In this document: positions 33,301 to 44,820 of the stretch, one piece after another
Numbering within the stretch: the stretch's first letter is position 1
Layout of the letters: every line of letters starts with the position of its first letter
DNA from: Phycomyces nitens
Lineage: Eukaryota; Mucoromycota; Mucoromycetes; Mucorales; Phycomycetaceae
Length of the DNA stretch: 64,000 nt
Reading direction: 5' to 3'
NCBI GenBank assembly: GCA_022702545.1
Contig: JAHRBC010000001.1
Span: 8,990,001-9,054,000 of the forward strand
Program-made: the position numbers and the translations under genes
The notes under the pieces: model-generated
What the model saw: the letters and a program-made list of their open reading frames with translations, nothing else
What the model was told of the DNA's origin: nothing
Database searches by the model: none

Positions 33301-36069
33301 ATGGATACAAAGTCTCCACCATTTCCAACCCTTTCGTTTGCCAATAAGCCCAACAAACCGCTTGCGTCTAAGCTGACAAAGGTGTTGAATGGGTCAGTGG
33401 CTGATGATGCACGCATCAAGACTGCCCTGACAGCTCTCTCGGACATTCCCAATGTAGACCAAGCAGACTTACGAAGCAATCTACGTGGAACAATTGAAAA
33501 AAAAGAAATCGAGATCAATCGTCAGTTTCTAGATGCCTTTAGCAGTGTGGTCATGGTAAATAGATAGTTGTTTAGTAAGAAAAAGAAAAAGAAACACGGC
33601 ATTCATCTATTCGTAAAAAAAAAAAAAGCAACTTGAACGGCTCGAGATTGAAGCACAGGCCATGACAAGCGTATGTAAAGACATGCAGCTAAAGTTGAAC
33701 AGTACACAAAAAAAGACAATGCTGATGATGGAACAAGCGAGCTCATTGGATGAACAGAGGTCAGGATGAAATGGATCATCTTGGACTCTAGAACACACAA
33801 AAAAAAACTCAACATTGAGATCAAATTAGATCAGCTTGTGCCACTCGATTGCTGATTGTTGATGGCTTTTTGGAAAAGTTCATGTTGAATGAGGAGGAGA
33901 TCAAGATCCTCACATCATCATTGCCTGTTGGAAATGCCTTTTTTGAAGCCCTGGCTCACCTGCAACAGATCTACAGTGATTGTAAACTGCTATTGACAAC
34001 CAAGCACCAGCAAGCAGGGCAAGATGATATTCAGGGAATGAAAATGGAGCCAAAGTCTAAGATGATGGTTTGGCAAATGTTTTAGGCAACACATTATGGA
34101 AACCATGGCCATGTACCAAGAAACAGCCTATGCTAAGCTCTATAGATGGACACAGTATGAGAGTCGTTCGTCATTTGGAAATGATAGTATCGATGTGAGT
34201 TCTTTGATGGTTAAGGCACTTTCTGCATTGCAGCACAGACCAGTATTACTGCAGTAAGTAACAAAAAAAAAAAGAGAGTATCGGTTCAGAATAACTTATC
34301 CATCAAACAAGAACCATTTTGGATGAACTGGCTGGTGCGCGACGAGAAGCTGTTGCGCGTGCCTTTATTAATGCATTGACTCGTGGTGGCCCAGGAGGAA
34401 CACCTCGTCCAATTGAGCTTCAGGCTCACGACTCACAACGGTATATTGGAGACATGCTAGCCTGGGTTCATCAAGCTTGTGCGAGTGAGCGAGAGATGCT
34501 TGAAAGTCTGTTCCAGCCTGTTACTTCATCACACAAATCAGATTCGCCTTCCCTCATACTGTCATCAAAAGAGGTAGTGGAAGATTTGCTGGACTGTGCT
34601 ATGGAAGGCACCTGTAGACCTCTCAAGGCAAGTATATATACAAGAAAATGTGGCATCTTTATATTATATATATATATATATTGAATTGGTTAACATTCTG
34701 GATCTTTTTTTTTTCAATCTCGTATCCTTATTGCTTTTTTTTAGTCCCGTATGGAGCAGGTCTTGATGGTTCAGCAAAATGCATTGATTTCGTACCGTGT
34801 GGCAAATTTGATTCAGTTTTATGCCGTGACAATGAGCAAACTAGTTCAGCCAGAGGCCGCCCTGGCAAAAACATTATATGAGTAAGTTTAAAGAAACCCC
34901 TTCAAGAGAGAAAGTAGGAGTGATGTAGAAGAAAAAAAGAATTACAGGTATGGCGTACGCACACTTTTTCAAAACGATCCAAGCACAAGCCGATCGATTG
35001 CTTCAGTCTCCAGAGGTAAGAAAAAAAAAGGGGGATCAATTGGTGATTAGGATAAAGACTATTAATGAGACTGACATATATTGGTTTAGATTCCTTCAAG
35101 GGATCTCTCTGTTTCTCCCTTGGTTAGAGACATGTCCACTCAATTGGTAATAAGGATAAAGTAATTGGATCATAATGTTCATATAATTTCACTCGAAACA
35201 ATAGAGAGATATCCTGGCTTCCTATGACTCGTCCCTTATTGTGGCCACAAACAATACGGGTGGGTTCCCAGAGTTTGATTTTGGAGAAACCTTGGATGCG
35301 CTTGTAGATCCATTGTTGCGGATGTGTGAGATGGCCGTGGAAAACCTTGACAGTGTTGACCGTGCTATTTACATGGTCAATTGCATGTATCATTTGAATG
35401 TGAGTATAGCCAAATATGTGCCTATAATCCTATAATCCTACCAAAAAAAAAATCCCACTGACTATTCCTATAGTCAGTAATGGCCCCATACAGCTTTACT
35501 GAGAACAAGAGAAAGCTGCTGGACATCAAGATCAACGAATTACTAGAAAACCTCGCTCAGGAACAGGTAAGTGATAAGTGAAATGCAAGTAAGCATAGTT
35601 GGTAATAACACGCACTTTAATTTCTAGTACAAGGAACTCTTGCAGCAATCTGGGCTGGCTAGGATCAATGATGCTCTTTTGAGAAAAGAAAAAGACGTAA
35701 ATATCATCATTACCAAGTTTTATAATCCCATTATTTACCTCACCTGCTGTTCGTCATCCATGATATTCATGGTTCTAGGTACCTCTGTCCTCAATGCCAT
35801 TGATGGATTCGATTTCTTTTCAGGGTGCAATTTCTCGACTGGATTCTTTCTTGGTTCGTATCAGTTCAGAAGTTTCTCCTCCTCTGCGTCGCCTTTCAAC
35901 ATTGCAGCACACGCGACAGGTTCAAGAGAGTGCAATTAGATTACTCTTGGAGACCTATAGCCGTATTAGTGCGGCCATTAATGATCCTGCAAATGGATAC
36001 AGTGATCCAGAATCAATATTGCCAAGAACAGTAGATGAAATGGAAGCAATTTTTTCATTTGCATTATAA
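33301..36069 (+). CDS. COG6: Conserved oligomeric Golgi complex subunit 6
   Basis: Twelve exons give 658 aa, close to the human protein (657 aa): 33301..33555, 33629..33759, 33830..34018, 34086..34253, 34312..34627, 34745..34881, 34940..35015, 35090..35146, 35205..35399, 35474..35566, 35628..35696 and 35779..36069. Cog6 is part of lobe B of the COG tether, which captures retrograde vesicles at the Golgi. Family blocks include LLIVDGFLEKFMLNEEE, METMAMYQETAYAKLYRWTQ, ARREAVARAFINALTRGG, REILASYDSSL, DPLLRMCE and a C-terminal FDxFL-like segment (SRLDSFL). An N-terminal coiled coil (about 60-130) fits assembly with other subunits. Two introns (34019-34085, 34628-34744) require GC donors. The exon 34940..35015 uses an AAAAAAAG acceptor, and an apparently better CAG 8 nt downstream would break the frame. 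Convergent with the molybdate transporter, 126 bp apart. Confidence 0.92.
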
Positions 36070-36195
36070 GTGAATAAATATTTGTATATTTATGAGGGTG
36101 TAGTAAATATACTCAATAAAAAAAAAGTAAATCATTATTATGTTTTAAAAAAAAAACGATTAAATAAGCGTAGAAATCATGCATGTTTACTAGAA

Positions 36196-37927
36196 TCAAC
36201 GAGGCCCAGTTATACTAGGCTTCGATGTCGAAGAAGAGGCAAGACCATCAGTCTCATCAGGCAAGAGTTCAATGGGTTGGTGAAACGGAAGACAGGGAGA
36301 TTGAAGCTCTCCAGGCTGATCTTTCCATTTTGAAGGAAGCACCCTGATGGCTTCTACAAAGTGAGCAAACCATGTCCGAATACCAAGACGTTGGACTGAT
36401 AAAAGGACAGCTACAACCAGACCGGTTACAAAACCAATACCATCGTTTGAGAATGCAACAAGTGCACCCATGGTAACAAGCATGATTGTCCAGTTTTCTG
36501 CTCTAATCACATCGCTTTCCACACCGCGATTGATAGCTTGGGCTGCATGAGCAAGCTACAGATATTTTTTTTTTAAAATGTTTGGAATTATACTCGCCAA
36601 AGCCTCAAGAGCCCAGTTACCTCTACACCAGACACGAAAAGCATTACGGCCAGCATGGAGTTTGGAAAATATTGTAGCAATCCTACCAGAGAGCTGCCAA
36701 ATATAATGCCTAGCAACAGCTTTGTCAGACCGAGTAGGATGACAGACACTTCTGAGCGAGCCCCAAAGCGATATTGGCCAGCAAGACCTCCAGCACCATG
36801 GCTAGGAATGCAAGAGGTTGGTTTCGATAACCAAGCAAGTAATAAAGATGGCTTACCACACTGGCATAGCACCAAACCAACAGCCAATTAGGTTCATGAG
36901 GCCAACACTCATGGAAATAGAGGCAGTGTTTACATGCTTGTCTGGAAAGAGATCATCGATTAGAATGCTCAGGGCAACGACTGAGTTGAGACAAGTAAGA
37001 GGGATTTGGCCTAGACCGGCATTCAGAAACCCGGTACGGAACTCAGCAGGAGTTGGGTGAATGATTGTGTTTGGATAGTAGCCACCTGCGACTGGGTGTG
37101 GGATCATGGTATTCTTGTCAGTAACAAACATACGGATCAGGGCAAATAATAGGCCAATAAGAAACAAGATCAAGGCACTTGGGACCTTTGTACGATAACA
37201 TGCAAACACAAAGATGGTTGCCAGTAATACCCAAGTAAAGTTGTCTGACCAATTGGCGTAAGAAATGTGCCACTGCAGTTTTGTTATCAGATCATGAGCT
37301 TTTTTGATCAATTGAACGCCTGTACCCAGCTGAAGACCTGTAACATAAAGGGTTTATATATTATCTTGTAGATGTCCAGCCTACCTCTTACTACCGATGT
37401 TGGAGTATAATTGCTGACGAGATGTATGGTCCGTGTGGCACCCAGGAAAAAGATAACAGCAGCAACGCCTATATTTCCCACGTTACATGGTTTAATGGGT
37501 TGCTTGGATACCATCATTTGAAACTCACTTAGACCAGCCGACATATTTTCCTCGATACTCATGTTTGAAGACAAAACAACCGCGGCAATGGCTGTGTGTA
37601 TCAAATAGTCAATTAAAGAGCCCTAGAAAAAAAAAGAGTTCTTATAGAGATACCTTTCATGGGCTGAACACATACAGGGCTTTCAAAGAATAGACCTGAT
37701 GCGATATTCCAAATGCCAGTGAACCAGAGCGTACTGGTGAGATCAATTTGGCCTGCTACAGCAAGAGATATCATGACTGGTAAAAGAGTGCCCAGATCAC
37801 CAAGGCTACCAGAAACCTATTGTTTGCAGACACATATGAGTCGATCAACGCGCCGATCCTGACTGTTTACCTCTTGTATAGTAAGATGGTCAACGAACCG
37901 TTGGTAACGACCCCGTAAATTTAGCAT
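36196..37927 (-). CDS. Molybdate transporter, MOT1 type
   Basis: Seven exons (37927..37871, 37816..37654, 37591..37529, 37468..37385, 37337..36857, 36801..36621, 36555..36196) give 462 aa. The N-terminal MOT1 motif is clear (GSLGDLGTLLPVMISLAV), then ESPVCVQPMKAIAAVVLSS across an intron, and further on the second MOT1 motif (CHGAGGLAGQYRFGARSE). About ten hydrophobic membrane spans can be counted, and the soluble STAS domain of SulP sulfate permeases is absent, as expected for MOT1. Members import molybdate with high affinity for molybdenum cofactor synthesis, used by nitrate reductase, sulfite oxidase and others. Location could be plasma membrane or an internal membrane; the short N-terminus (19 residues before the first motif) gives no targeting clue. 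The C-terminal 60 residues are hydrophilic and Pro/Ser-rich. Confidence 0.9.
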
Positions 37928-38218
37928 TGGTAAGATTGTTATTGTTCTGATAAAAGCACAAGTTACTAATATTCAATAACTTTTTTTTTCTTTTCTTTTT
38001 ATAAAAAAAGCCAAATAAATTATAGTATATTTTGTGAGTCAAAAAAAAAAGTATTCGCATGGCGACACATTGCGTCTTAAGATTTGTTCAACGTTTCTCA
38101 AAGAATCTATACAAAACAGCATTGATACTTTATGAAATCAAAAATCAAAACCCAAATAAACAATAAAATATATATAAAAATATAAAGGGGAATAGAATAT
38201 TTTGTGGTCTGGCACTAT

Positions 38219-39619
38219 TTACATTGGTCCAGGTTCATTCATCTCTCCACTCATGAGTCGCTTCCATGCAACCTCGAGATCCTCGCGAATCTCCTTGAGT
38301 CGTCCAACGGCATTCTCCCATGCGTCCTTGTCCTTTTCTTCAGCATTACCACCAATCTCAAGCAGCTTGAGCTGGGGTACGCCCTGACCCAACAGTATCT
38401 CAATCACAGCCTCCATGTCCTGACGCGTAATCTTGTTGCACCCAATATCCAAGGAACGTGCCCCACTCTGGGTCAATACGGGCATCATGTCTGGATAGTC
38501 ACTGAAGCCGCCAATCTGGTTGCTAAAGAGACCGACATATTGAAGCTGTGTCGAAAGCAATTGGCCAAGTCCCAGACCACCGATCTGGTTCTCACCCAAT
38601 TCAAGATGGACAAGCGATTGAGGAATCGATCTTACAAGAGACTCAATGGCCTTGTCATCAATCTTGTTACGACGCAGACGAACATCAACCAATGAACTCT
38701 TGGCAAGATTCTCGGCTTGGTTGAATGCGGTCGTCTCAATACCATTGCTGTCCAACCACAGATGGGTCAACTGAGAGTTGGAGGCCAAGGATCCAAGAAT
38801 GGCATCAAACAAGGCATTTCCATGCACTGACCGACCATCATCCTTCTCAATTGGCTCTTCCAATTCGCCACCTTCAGCAGCCTGTTCATTTGCAGTGGCC
38901 GCAGAAGGCAAGGCCAATTCTTGCTCAGGGCTCGAGACGCTCATCATCTTGAGTGTATGAAGGTGTTTGTTGGTTGCCAAGGCATGGCCAAGTGCACTAG
39001 CACCTTCCATAAGAGGGTTGTCAGAGATATCCAAGACTTCAAGTTTTCCCAAGTTGTCGGACAGAATACGTGCCCCAGCGGGACCAATGCTGTTCATCGA
39101 GACATTGAGCTGGCGCAAGTTGGTTTGGGGAATCACTTTGGCCAGGACTTCAAATGAGGCATCGGTGATGGAATTGCGAGACAAGTTGAGATCCTCAAGA
39201 CGTTCATTTTTGGCGAGACAGTTTGCAAGGGTGGTAATAGAGTCAAATGTCAGACCTTTGTTTTCGAGATCCAGCTTCACTAGGCCTTCATTGACAGCCA
39301 GACCTTCGCACAGAATTGTCATGAGTTTGCCGTCAAGAACAGATCCGAATTGGCTGTTTCCAACATTAAGACATTCCAGAGTGTCATTGAGAGTAAGGGC
39401 TTCTGAAAGCTGTTCGACAGCATTGGTGTCGAGAGCATGGCCAGAACAATAGAGCTCTTTGAGGGTGGTGTTTTGGGCAAGGGCGGTGAAGAGAGACGCA
39501 AACTGGCCGGGAGTTACGACTCTGAAGCTGAGGATGTGGAGAGACTTTAGGGAAGGATCGTTGGCTCTAAGTTGCTTGACCCATTTGTCGATTGAGTTGT
39601 CAGAATCACCCCAGCCCAT
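38219..39619 (-). CDS. Leucine-rich repeat protein, ribonuclease-inhibitor/RanGAP type
   Basis: An intronless frame gives 466 aa. At least ten LRR units of about 28 residues are visible, with LxxLxLxxNxI cores such as LEDLNLSRNSI, LRQLNVSMNSI, LEVLDISDNPL, LTHLWLDSNGI and LVHLELGENQI. An acidic loop (about 235-270; GELEEPIEKDD) interrupts the array. Spacing and the helix-forming part (for example ITTLANCLAKNERLEDL) match RI-like or RanGAP-like repeats. There is no NACHT, F-box or signal peptide. The catalytic arginine context of RanGAP (near the N-terminus) is not evident, so I do not call it Rna1. It is probably a cytosolic protein-interaction scaffold. It is unusual among its neighbours in lacking introns. 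Confidence 0.85.
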   Translation of the reverse strand: MGWGDSDNSIDKWVKQLRANDPSLKSLHILSFRVVTPGQFASLFTALAQNTTLKELYCSGHALDTNAVEQLSEALTLNDTLECLNVGNSQFGSVLDGKLMTILCEGLAVNEGLVKLDLENKGLTFDSITTLANCLAKNERLEDLNLSRNSITDASFEVLAKVIPQTNLRQLNVSMNSIGPAGARILSDNLGKLEVLDISDNPLMEGASALGHALATNKHLHTLKMMSVSSPEQELALPSAATANEQAAEGGELEEPIEKDDGRSVHGNALFDAILGSLASNSQLTHLWLDSNGIETTAFNQAENLAKSSLVDVRLRRNKIDDKAIESLVRSIPQSLVHLELGENQIGGLGLGQLLSTQLQYVGLFSNQIGGFSDYPDMMPVLTQSGARSLDIGCNKITRQDMEAVIEILLGQGVPQLKLLEIGGNAEEKDKDAWENAVGRLKEIREDLEVAWKRLMSGEMNEPGPM

Positions 39620-39804
39620 TATGTATTATATATTAGTTTAATTGATGTATAAAGAAAAGAAAGAGAGAAAAAGTTTATGGATCGGAATACTAAAAATAGA
39701 TCGTCACGGTGGTTTCTCCTGCGTATGTTACAGTAAAGAAATAGGGAATGGAGGAATTACAAGAAGACAAGAGGGGTATGATAAAGATCAGAGAATGGGG
39801 TCGA

Positions 39805-41570
39805 TTAAGCGGATTCGCGGGTTTCTGTCTTGGCCTTTGCATCGACACTGTGCCTAGAGTATTGAAGATGCTTGGGCGAACTTTTTCTGGGTAGAGGAGA
39901 GGATTCGCTGACTGGAGGAGGAGATAGAATAGGTCCAGGAAGAGGTCCAAGCTCATCGTGCTTGATATTAAGGTGACGCAATGACCATGGTAATGCGCCC
40001 ATTCTAAAGCACGAGCGATAATTAGCATCTTTATCTAAAATAGGACCAAGGTCCCTTGTAATCCCAACAGGGGAGGGGGATTTTCTTCTTTTCTTTACCT
40101 TGCGTAAAACATCTGAAGACGAAGACGCATTGCTTCATGATAAAGGTCAGGAAGAGCACGGCTAGAGTAGAGGCCTTGACGGACATTCCTCAAAAACACA
40201 TAGAACTCACACACAGCCACCAGTCGATCGCGGCAGTACCGGTCAATACAGGCCCAGTCATCAAAGAAGGAAATTCGGAATCGATAAGGAAGCGGCCCGG
40301 CAGGTCTTCCGCACGCCTGGCAGCCGGTAAAGTGGCCAGTCTGGTTGGCATTGCTGCTGCTGAACCGCTCCCAGATCAATGTCTTTGAGGCAGAGATCTT
40401 GAGGGGAACATCAAGGGGTCGGCTGGCCTGTTCGGCTGCAAACCCAAAGGGTGCCTCTTCAATAAAGCACGTATTCAATACAATGGCATCATTAATCTTG
40501 TGGGCTGACAGACGCGAGGCCGGTCCGAATCGTAAGCACGGCTCGACATCTTCTGTTTGACAGTTTCTCATAAATGGAATCGTATGGAGCTTCTTTAGAG
40601 CCACATTGGAGCTTGTGCGGACATAGTTTCCAAATTCTTCAAGAAGTATTGGATCCACTCCGATGCTCTGGGTACTGTTGGGTGTTACGGTGGTGGTTGA
40701 GGACGACATGATTGAAGACGCCTTTGGTGAGTCGAGCGAAGACGTGTCGGTGCTGCTTACATCGACCATATCCTCCATTCGCAGCCTAAGCTCCTTGAGT
40801 TGCATTTGCTCTGCCCCCAAACGCTCCTGGGTCTCCTTTAGCTGGTTTTCAAGGTGCTTCTGGGCCATTTCAAGATTGTACTTTTCACGCTTTTCATTGG
40901 CCACCATGCCGTTCGCCTCCTCAAACAACCGGCGTGACAAATCTTCGAGTTCGCTTTCGACCATGTCTTTGGAGTGCTGTATTTCGGCTACACGCTCTAT
41001 TTCATCCACGTACTTGTCATTCAGAAGCTCCATGTCGCCTTGAAGGGCTGCAAACTCTTCAGACTTTGCGTCCAGACGCTGCTCAACATCCTCGAGAGTC
41101 CGACTGAGGGCGTCTATTTCTGCCAGTTGCTCGCTTATCTTGGCCTGTTCAGCAGCCAGTTTGTTTTGTAGATCCGCAAGTTCCTCTTCATACATCTTTT
41201 GTTCTTCATAGAGCTGGTCAATGACAGGTATGGCGCGGTTACACAGCGAGCAGTGGTTACTCGATGTTTCGCTGATAATAAAGTGGCAGGGGCATTCGAC
41301 TGGAGACTTTTGGGTCTCATCACTAGTTCTAGGTGTCACCACTCTGGGCGGAAAGTGAAAGGCAGTGGGAGAAGACGTGCTTGGTGAGAGTGGCAAACTA
41401 GGAGGCAAGGGAATGAATTTTGCCTCTGCATTGGCTGGTTCATGTGTCTTGTCCATCACTGTTTGTAGACGAGAGTAGAGATTGGCAATGTCCTGATTGG
41501 TAGCGTCTCGTCCAAATTGTGCTGATGAATCCTGATCTATCAATGGAAGAGCGGCTTCTGATGTTGCCAT
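39805..41570 (-). CDS. Sec2/Rabin8-type Rab guanine nucleotide exchange factor
   Basis: Two exons, 41570..40099 and 40003..39805, give 556 aa. After a Ser/Pro-rich N-terminus there is a CxC..CxxC cluster (VECPCHF, NHCSLCNR, about 92-110), then a long parallel coiled coil (about 115-270). The coil contains the Sec2 catalytic block near 208-230 (LEDLSRRLFEEANGMVANEK), which opens the nucleotide pocket of Sec4/Rab8-type GTPases. The C-terminal half (about 300-490) has the globular region typical of Rabin8/Rab3IP-like proteins, with a second cysteine pair (GCQACGRPAG). In yeast, Sec2 activates Sec4 on post-Golgi vesicles that are carried by the class V myosin Myo2, so this gene is a functional partner of the myosin in this window. 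The small last exon adds a Pro/Ser-rich tail. Confidence 0.88.
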
Positions 41571-41906
41571 TCAATCCACAATGCTAAAGAAGAAGGACCT
41601 ATGTAGATTATATGAATATGAATATAAATATATATATTATAATTGTCTTTTCGTGCGTACGTGTGTAGGTTTATATCAAAAATGTGTGAGAGAGAGTGAG
41701 AGTGAGAGTGAGAGAGATATGTATATATGGTTTTACAGAGAAAGAGAAAGAAGAGTGTTTATTGGAAGAAGAAGAAAAAGGGGAATATAAATTACAAGTT
41801 GGAAATAACTTTTTTTTTTGGTTGGATTTCTATGGTTTTTTTCACAGGTGTCTCAGAGTGCTCATTCGTTCATCTCACGTGATGGCTGCTCTTAAGACCT
41901 TCTACG

Positions 41907-42885
41907 CTATGGCGGTGTGACTTGTCCACGCCAAAGCTCCCGAACGACCTTTTGATTGATGATGTGTCGATCGACTAGATCCTCTACATGACATTGCCGC
42001 ACATTACCATACATGTGCCCTCCGAGTCCCTTTTGATGGATAATAATGTTTCCTGCAAACTTGTGGCCTATACATCTAGTTAGTCTTGGGCTTTGGGTAT
42101 TTACTGTACTTGCCTCCGAAATGACTGGTACCCCATACTTCAACACCACCCTTTTTAGTGTTCTTGAGAAGATTCTTTTCCTCTAGCACTCTCTTGAACT
42201 CATCAACAATCAAAGGTCCCAGTACACCGCATCGCTTATCACGCATTGTGTGAGTGCAGACCAATATGACCGCATCTGCCGTCATGTCTTCACCACCCGG
42301 CACTCGACTAGAAGGATCCTGCCATACTGATTTCATCGTAGACAGAAACGAAGACGACAAGGACAGACTGTCTGGCTGAATAGAAGAATAAATCTTGAAT
42401 TCTGGGAAAAACATGACATCCACACCATTCGCATGCATGTCAGGACGGTCGCACACAGTAGTCAATAGTTCCTTGTCAGCCATGGGCCGATTTCCTTCCT
42501 TCATCCACATATTCTCTTCTTCATTGAGCTTGTACACCATTCCTCCTTTGAGAGCTTCAACCTTGGCTTTGTTCCATTCGGCACCATTGGGGCCAACGCA
42601 CACAACTACGTGACGATCTGAGCCTCTTGTAGGCATTGGATCAGTGAGATCAATCTTGCGACCAAGTACGGCTGGCATGGCATGTTTTGAGCATGGTACG
42701 AATCCGTTGATTGATGGAGGTGTAGCTGGCGTTGGACAACATGGCTCGAATCGTCCCAATGGAAACGGTTTATCGTCAAATGGAATGGCCATTTCGCGTA
42801 AAGAAGGTTTGGCCAGTATTTCCTGACCTGGCACGACCATTCTTCTACGTACAGTAGAGAAACTTTTACGAATTGCTGATAACAT
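41907..42885 (-). CDS. Aim32-like sucrase/ferredoxin-family protein
   Basis: Two exons, 42885..42114 and 42067..41907, give 310 aa. The chosen start gives a basic presequence (MLSAIRKSFSTVRRRMVV) suited to mitochondria. The thioredoxin-like ferredoxin core has the paired motif CTHTMRDKRCGVLG and, after the intron, SHFGGHKFAGNIIIH, the hallmarks of the sucrase/ferredoxin-like family (PF06999). Upstream, ADKELLTTVCDRPDMHANG gives further conserved positions. Yeast Aim32 is a mitochondrial Fe-S or thiol-redox protein linked to protein import quality; the cysteines and histidine here would ligate a [2Fe-2S] cluster. The intron (42113-42068, 46 nt) can only keep this motif in frame with a GC donor (GGAG|GCAAGTAC). 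A GT donor 4 nt further on gives the wrong frame. Confidence 0.87.
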
Positions 42886-43100
42886 GTTTGCGATAATGAT
42901 CAAAGTCGAAAAAGAAAGGTGTATTTAAAGAGGAACTTTCACCGAGTCTCCCCGCTCTGAGTTTCACAGTAGGAAAACATGCATGGCCATCATTTCAAAT
43001 ATCCGAAAAACCGCGAGAAGTGAGGGAAGGGGGGGGGGGAGATTGTTTATATTAAATGTATATCATTAAATGTATAGGATTAAGTGTACACATATTGTTT

Positions 43101-44599
43101 CTAGAGAGTAAGACCAAAGGGAATCTTCTTGTCATCAAGAGCAGCTACAATGTTCTCAATACACATTTGACCCATTTCTTCACGAGCCTCTACAGTTGCA
43201 CTTCCTATAATTTCCATAAACATTTGCCGGATGAGTCAAAAGCAACTAAGATTCTGATAAGCAATAGACACTTACCCAAGTGGGGAAGAATGACACAGTT
43301 GGGGAACTTGAAGAGAGCATGGTCGGTTGGCAGAGGCTCAGGAGTGGTGACATCCAGACCAACACCAGCAATAAGCTTCTCATCCAATGCACGTACTGTC
43401 ATTACCAATGCAATGTTAGCATGCTTTATATCAAACCAGTCCACTTACCCAGGTCGTCTTGCTTGACAATGCCACCACGGGCAGTGTTAACAAAGATCTA
43501 GAGATACAGGGCAATATAGTCAGGACCAAGAATACCAATCCAATTGGGGGTTTTTTTTTGGACTTACAGCACTCTTCTTCATCTTTGAGAATGCCGAATA
43601 ATCAAACAGTTCTTTGGTGGCAGGTGTCATGGCACAGCAGACAACAATGTAGTCAGAATCAGCCAAAAGAGTATCCATGGATACAAGCTTGGCATTCAGT
43701 TTAGCTTCAGCAGCAGGCTTCTTGTTTCTACCCCAGTAAAGAACTTGGTCGATTCCAAATGCCTTGAGACGGCTAGCAACAGCTTCACCAATACGACCCA
43801 TACCAACCACACCAAGGGTACGGTTTGTGAATTGAGATCCACACAGCCACTCGGGACGCCATTCTCTCCACTAATACCCATATTAAACCGTAATCAGTCT
43901 TGACAGCCCATCTATAATTTCTTAAAAAAAATTACTTGCCTCGCCTGTCTCTGCAGCACGCACAGACTAGAAAAATGATAACTTGTTTGAGCAACTTTTT
44001 TTTGTGGATCTGGTAATGATCTTACCTGCTTCATCTTTCTTGCGGCAGCCAAGGTGAGCATAACGGTAAGATCAGCAGTGGCATCGGTCAATACATCGGG
44101 TGTGTAGCCAATCTTTGTGCCTGTTTCACGAGCAGTAGCAAGATCAATATGGTCATAGCCTACACTCATGGTGGTGACCAACTTGAGCTGGGAACCTAAT
44201 GTTTAAATATGGTTGGATATTGTGCTGCATTAAAATGCTCCTTTAAAATAGCAACTTACCTGCAGTAACAAATACTTCCTTGTCAATCTTATCCGACAAG
44301 ACGCACAACAGAGCATCGGCACCTACCAACCATTTGACTTAGATCTGGAAACAATTAATATACAATCTGAGTGAGGTACCCTTGACTTCTTTCAACAGCA
44401 GATCTCGGGGCATCGAAGCATCCTCTTTCCATTGGACCAGATCAAATCCCTGAGCTTCCAGACGTGCCTGACTCTCTGGCAAGAGTTTGCGAGTAGCTAC
44501 CACTCTTGGGCCATACAGGACTGACTGGGAATGAAACAAGGACCGCTGGACAAGAGGTCTAGACAGAGCACCAGCAAATCTTTTACAGAGAAACACCAT
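43101..44599 (-). CDS. D-2-hydroxyacid dehydrogenase, glyoxylate/hydroxypyruvate reductase type
   Basis: Eight exons (44599..44380, 44322..44260, 44195..44026, 43966..43940, 43870..43568, 43497..43449, 43395..43276, 43204..43101) give 351 aa. The NAD(P)-binding motif is [16 protein letters not shown]. Catalytic positions are the arginine in NTARGG, the glutamate in TTPEP and the histidine in LPHLGSA. The pattern SVGYDHIDL plus [11 protein letters not shown] matches the GRHPR subgroup, which reduces glyoxylate to glycolate and hydroxypyruvate to D-glycerate. The first 30 residues are basic and Ser-rich ([20 protein letters not shown]), suggesting mitochondrial targeting. Exon 4 is only 27 nt; the intron after it starts with GC (GGCGAG|GCAAGTAA). 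The gene is divergent from the Oms1-like gene, with 221 bp between start codons. Confidence 0.93.
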
Positions 44600-44820
44600 G
44601 ATAATACAAGAGGTTGGGGAGGGGGTGTGTGTGTGGAAAATACAAGCAGGGGAGTAAAAGATGGATTTTGGATTTTAGATTGTGGTTCAAAACCAGCATG
44701 GTCGGAGTCTGAGTAGCACCCTCGACATTTGGACACTTGTATTTACGGCAATACAAAAGAAAAAGCCACGCCTGTTCAAGTTTGGATTCTTTGCAGTCAA
44801 AAATCCTTATTTCCTAAACC
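44600..44820. promoter_or_regulatory. Compact bidirectional promoter region
   Basis: Only 221 bp separate the start codons of the divergent reductase and methyltransferase genes, so core promoters and leaders of both must overlap here. A GT-rich/GGGGTGTGTGTGTG tract lies near 44618-44634. No classic TATA box is obvious on either side. Confidence 0.6.

Noticed and set aside
34019..34085. Alternative GT donor (GTCTAA) inside the third COG6 intron
   Set aside because: It would keep the frame but leave a 31-nt intron, shorter than any other in the window, and insert residues into a conserved COG6 block. The GC donor fits better, although this is the least certain of the seven.
34948..35208. COG6 acceptor ATTACAG at 34947 and direct joining of 35015 to 35209
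   Set aside because: That path gives a continuous frame but destroys the conserved HFFKTIQ region and skips the exon 35090-35146, which encodes the expected segment before REILASYDSSL.
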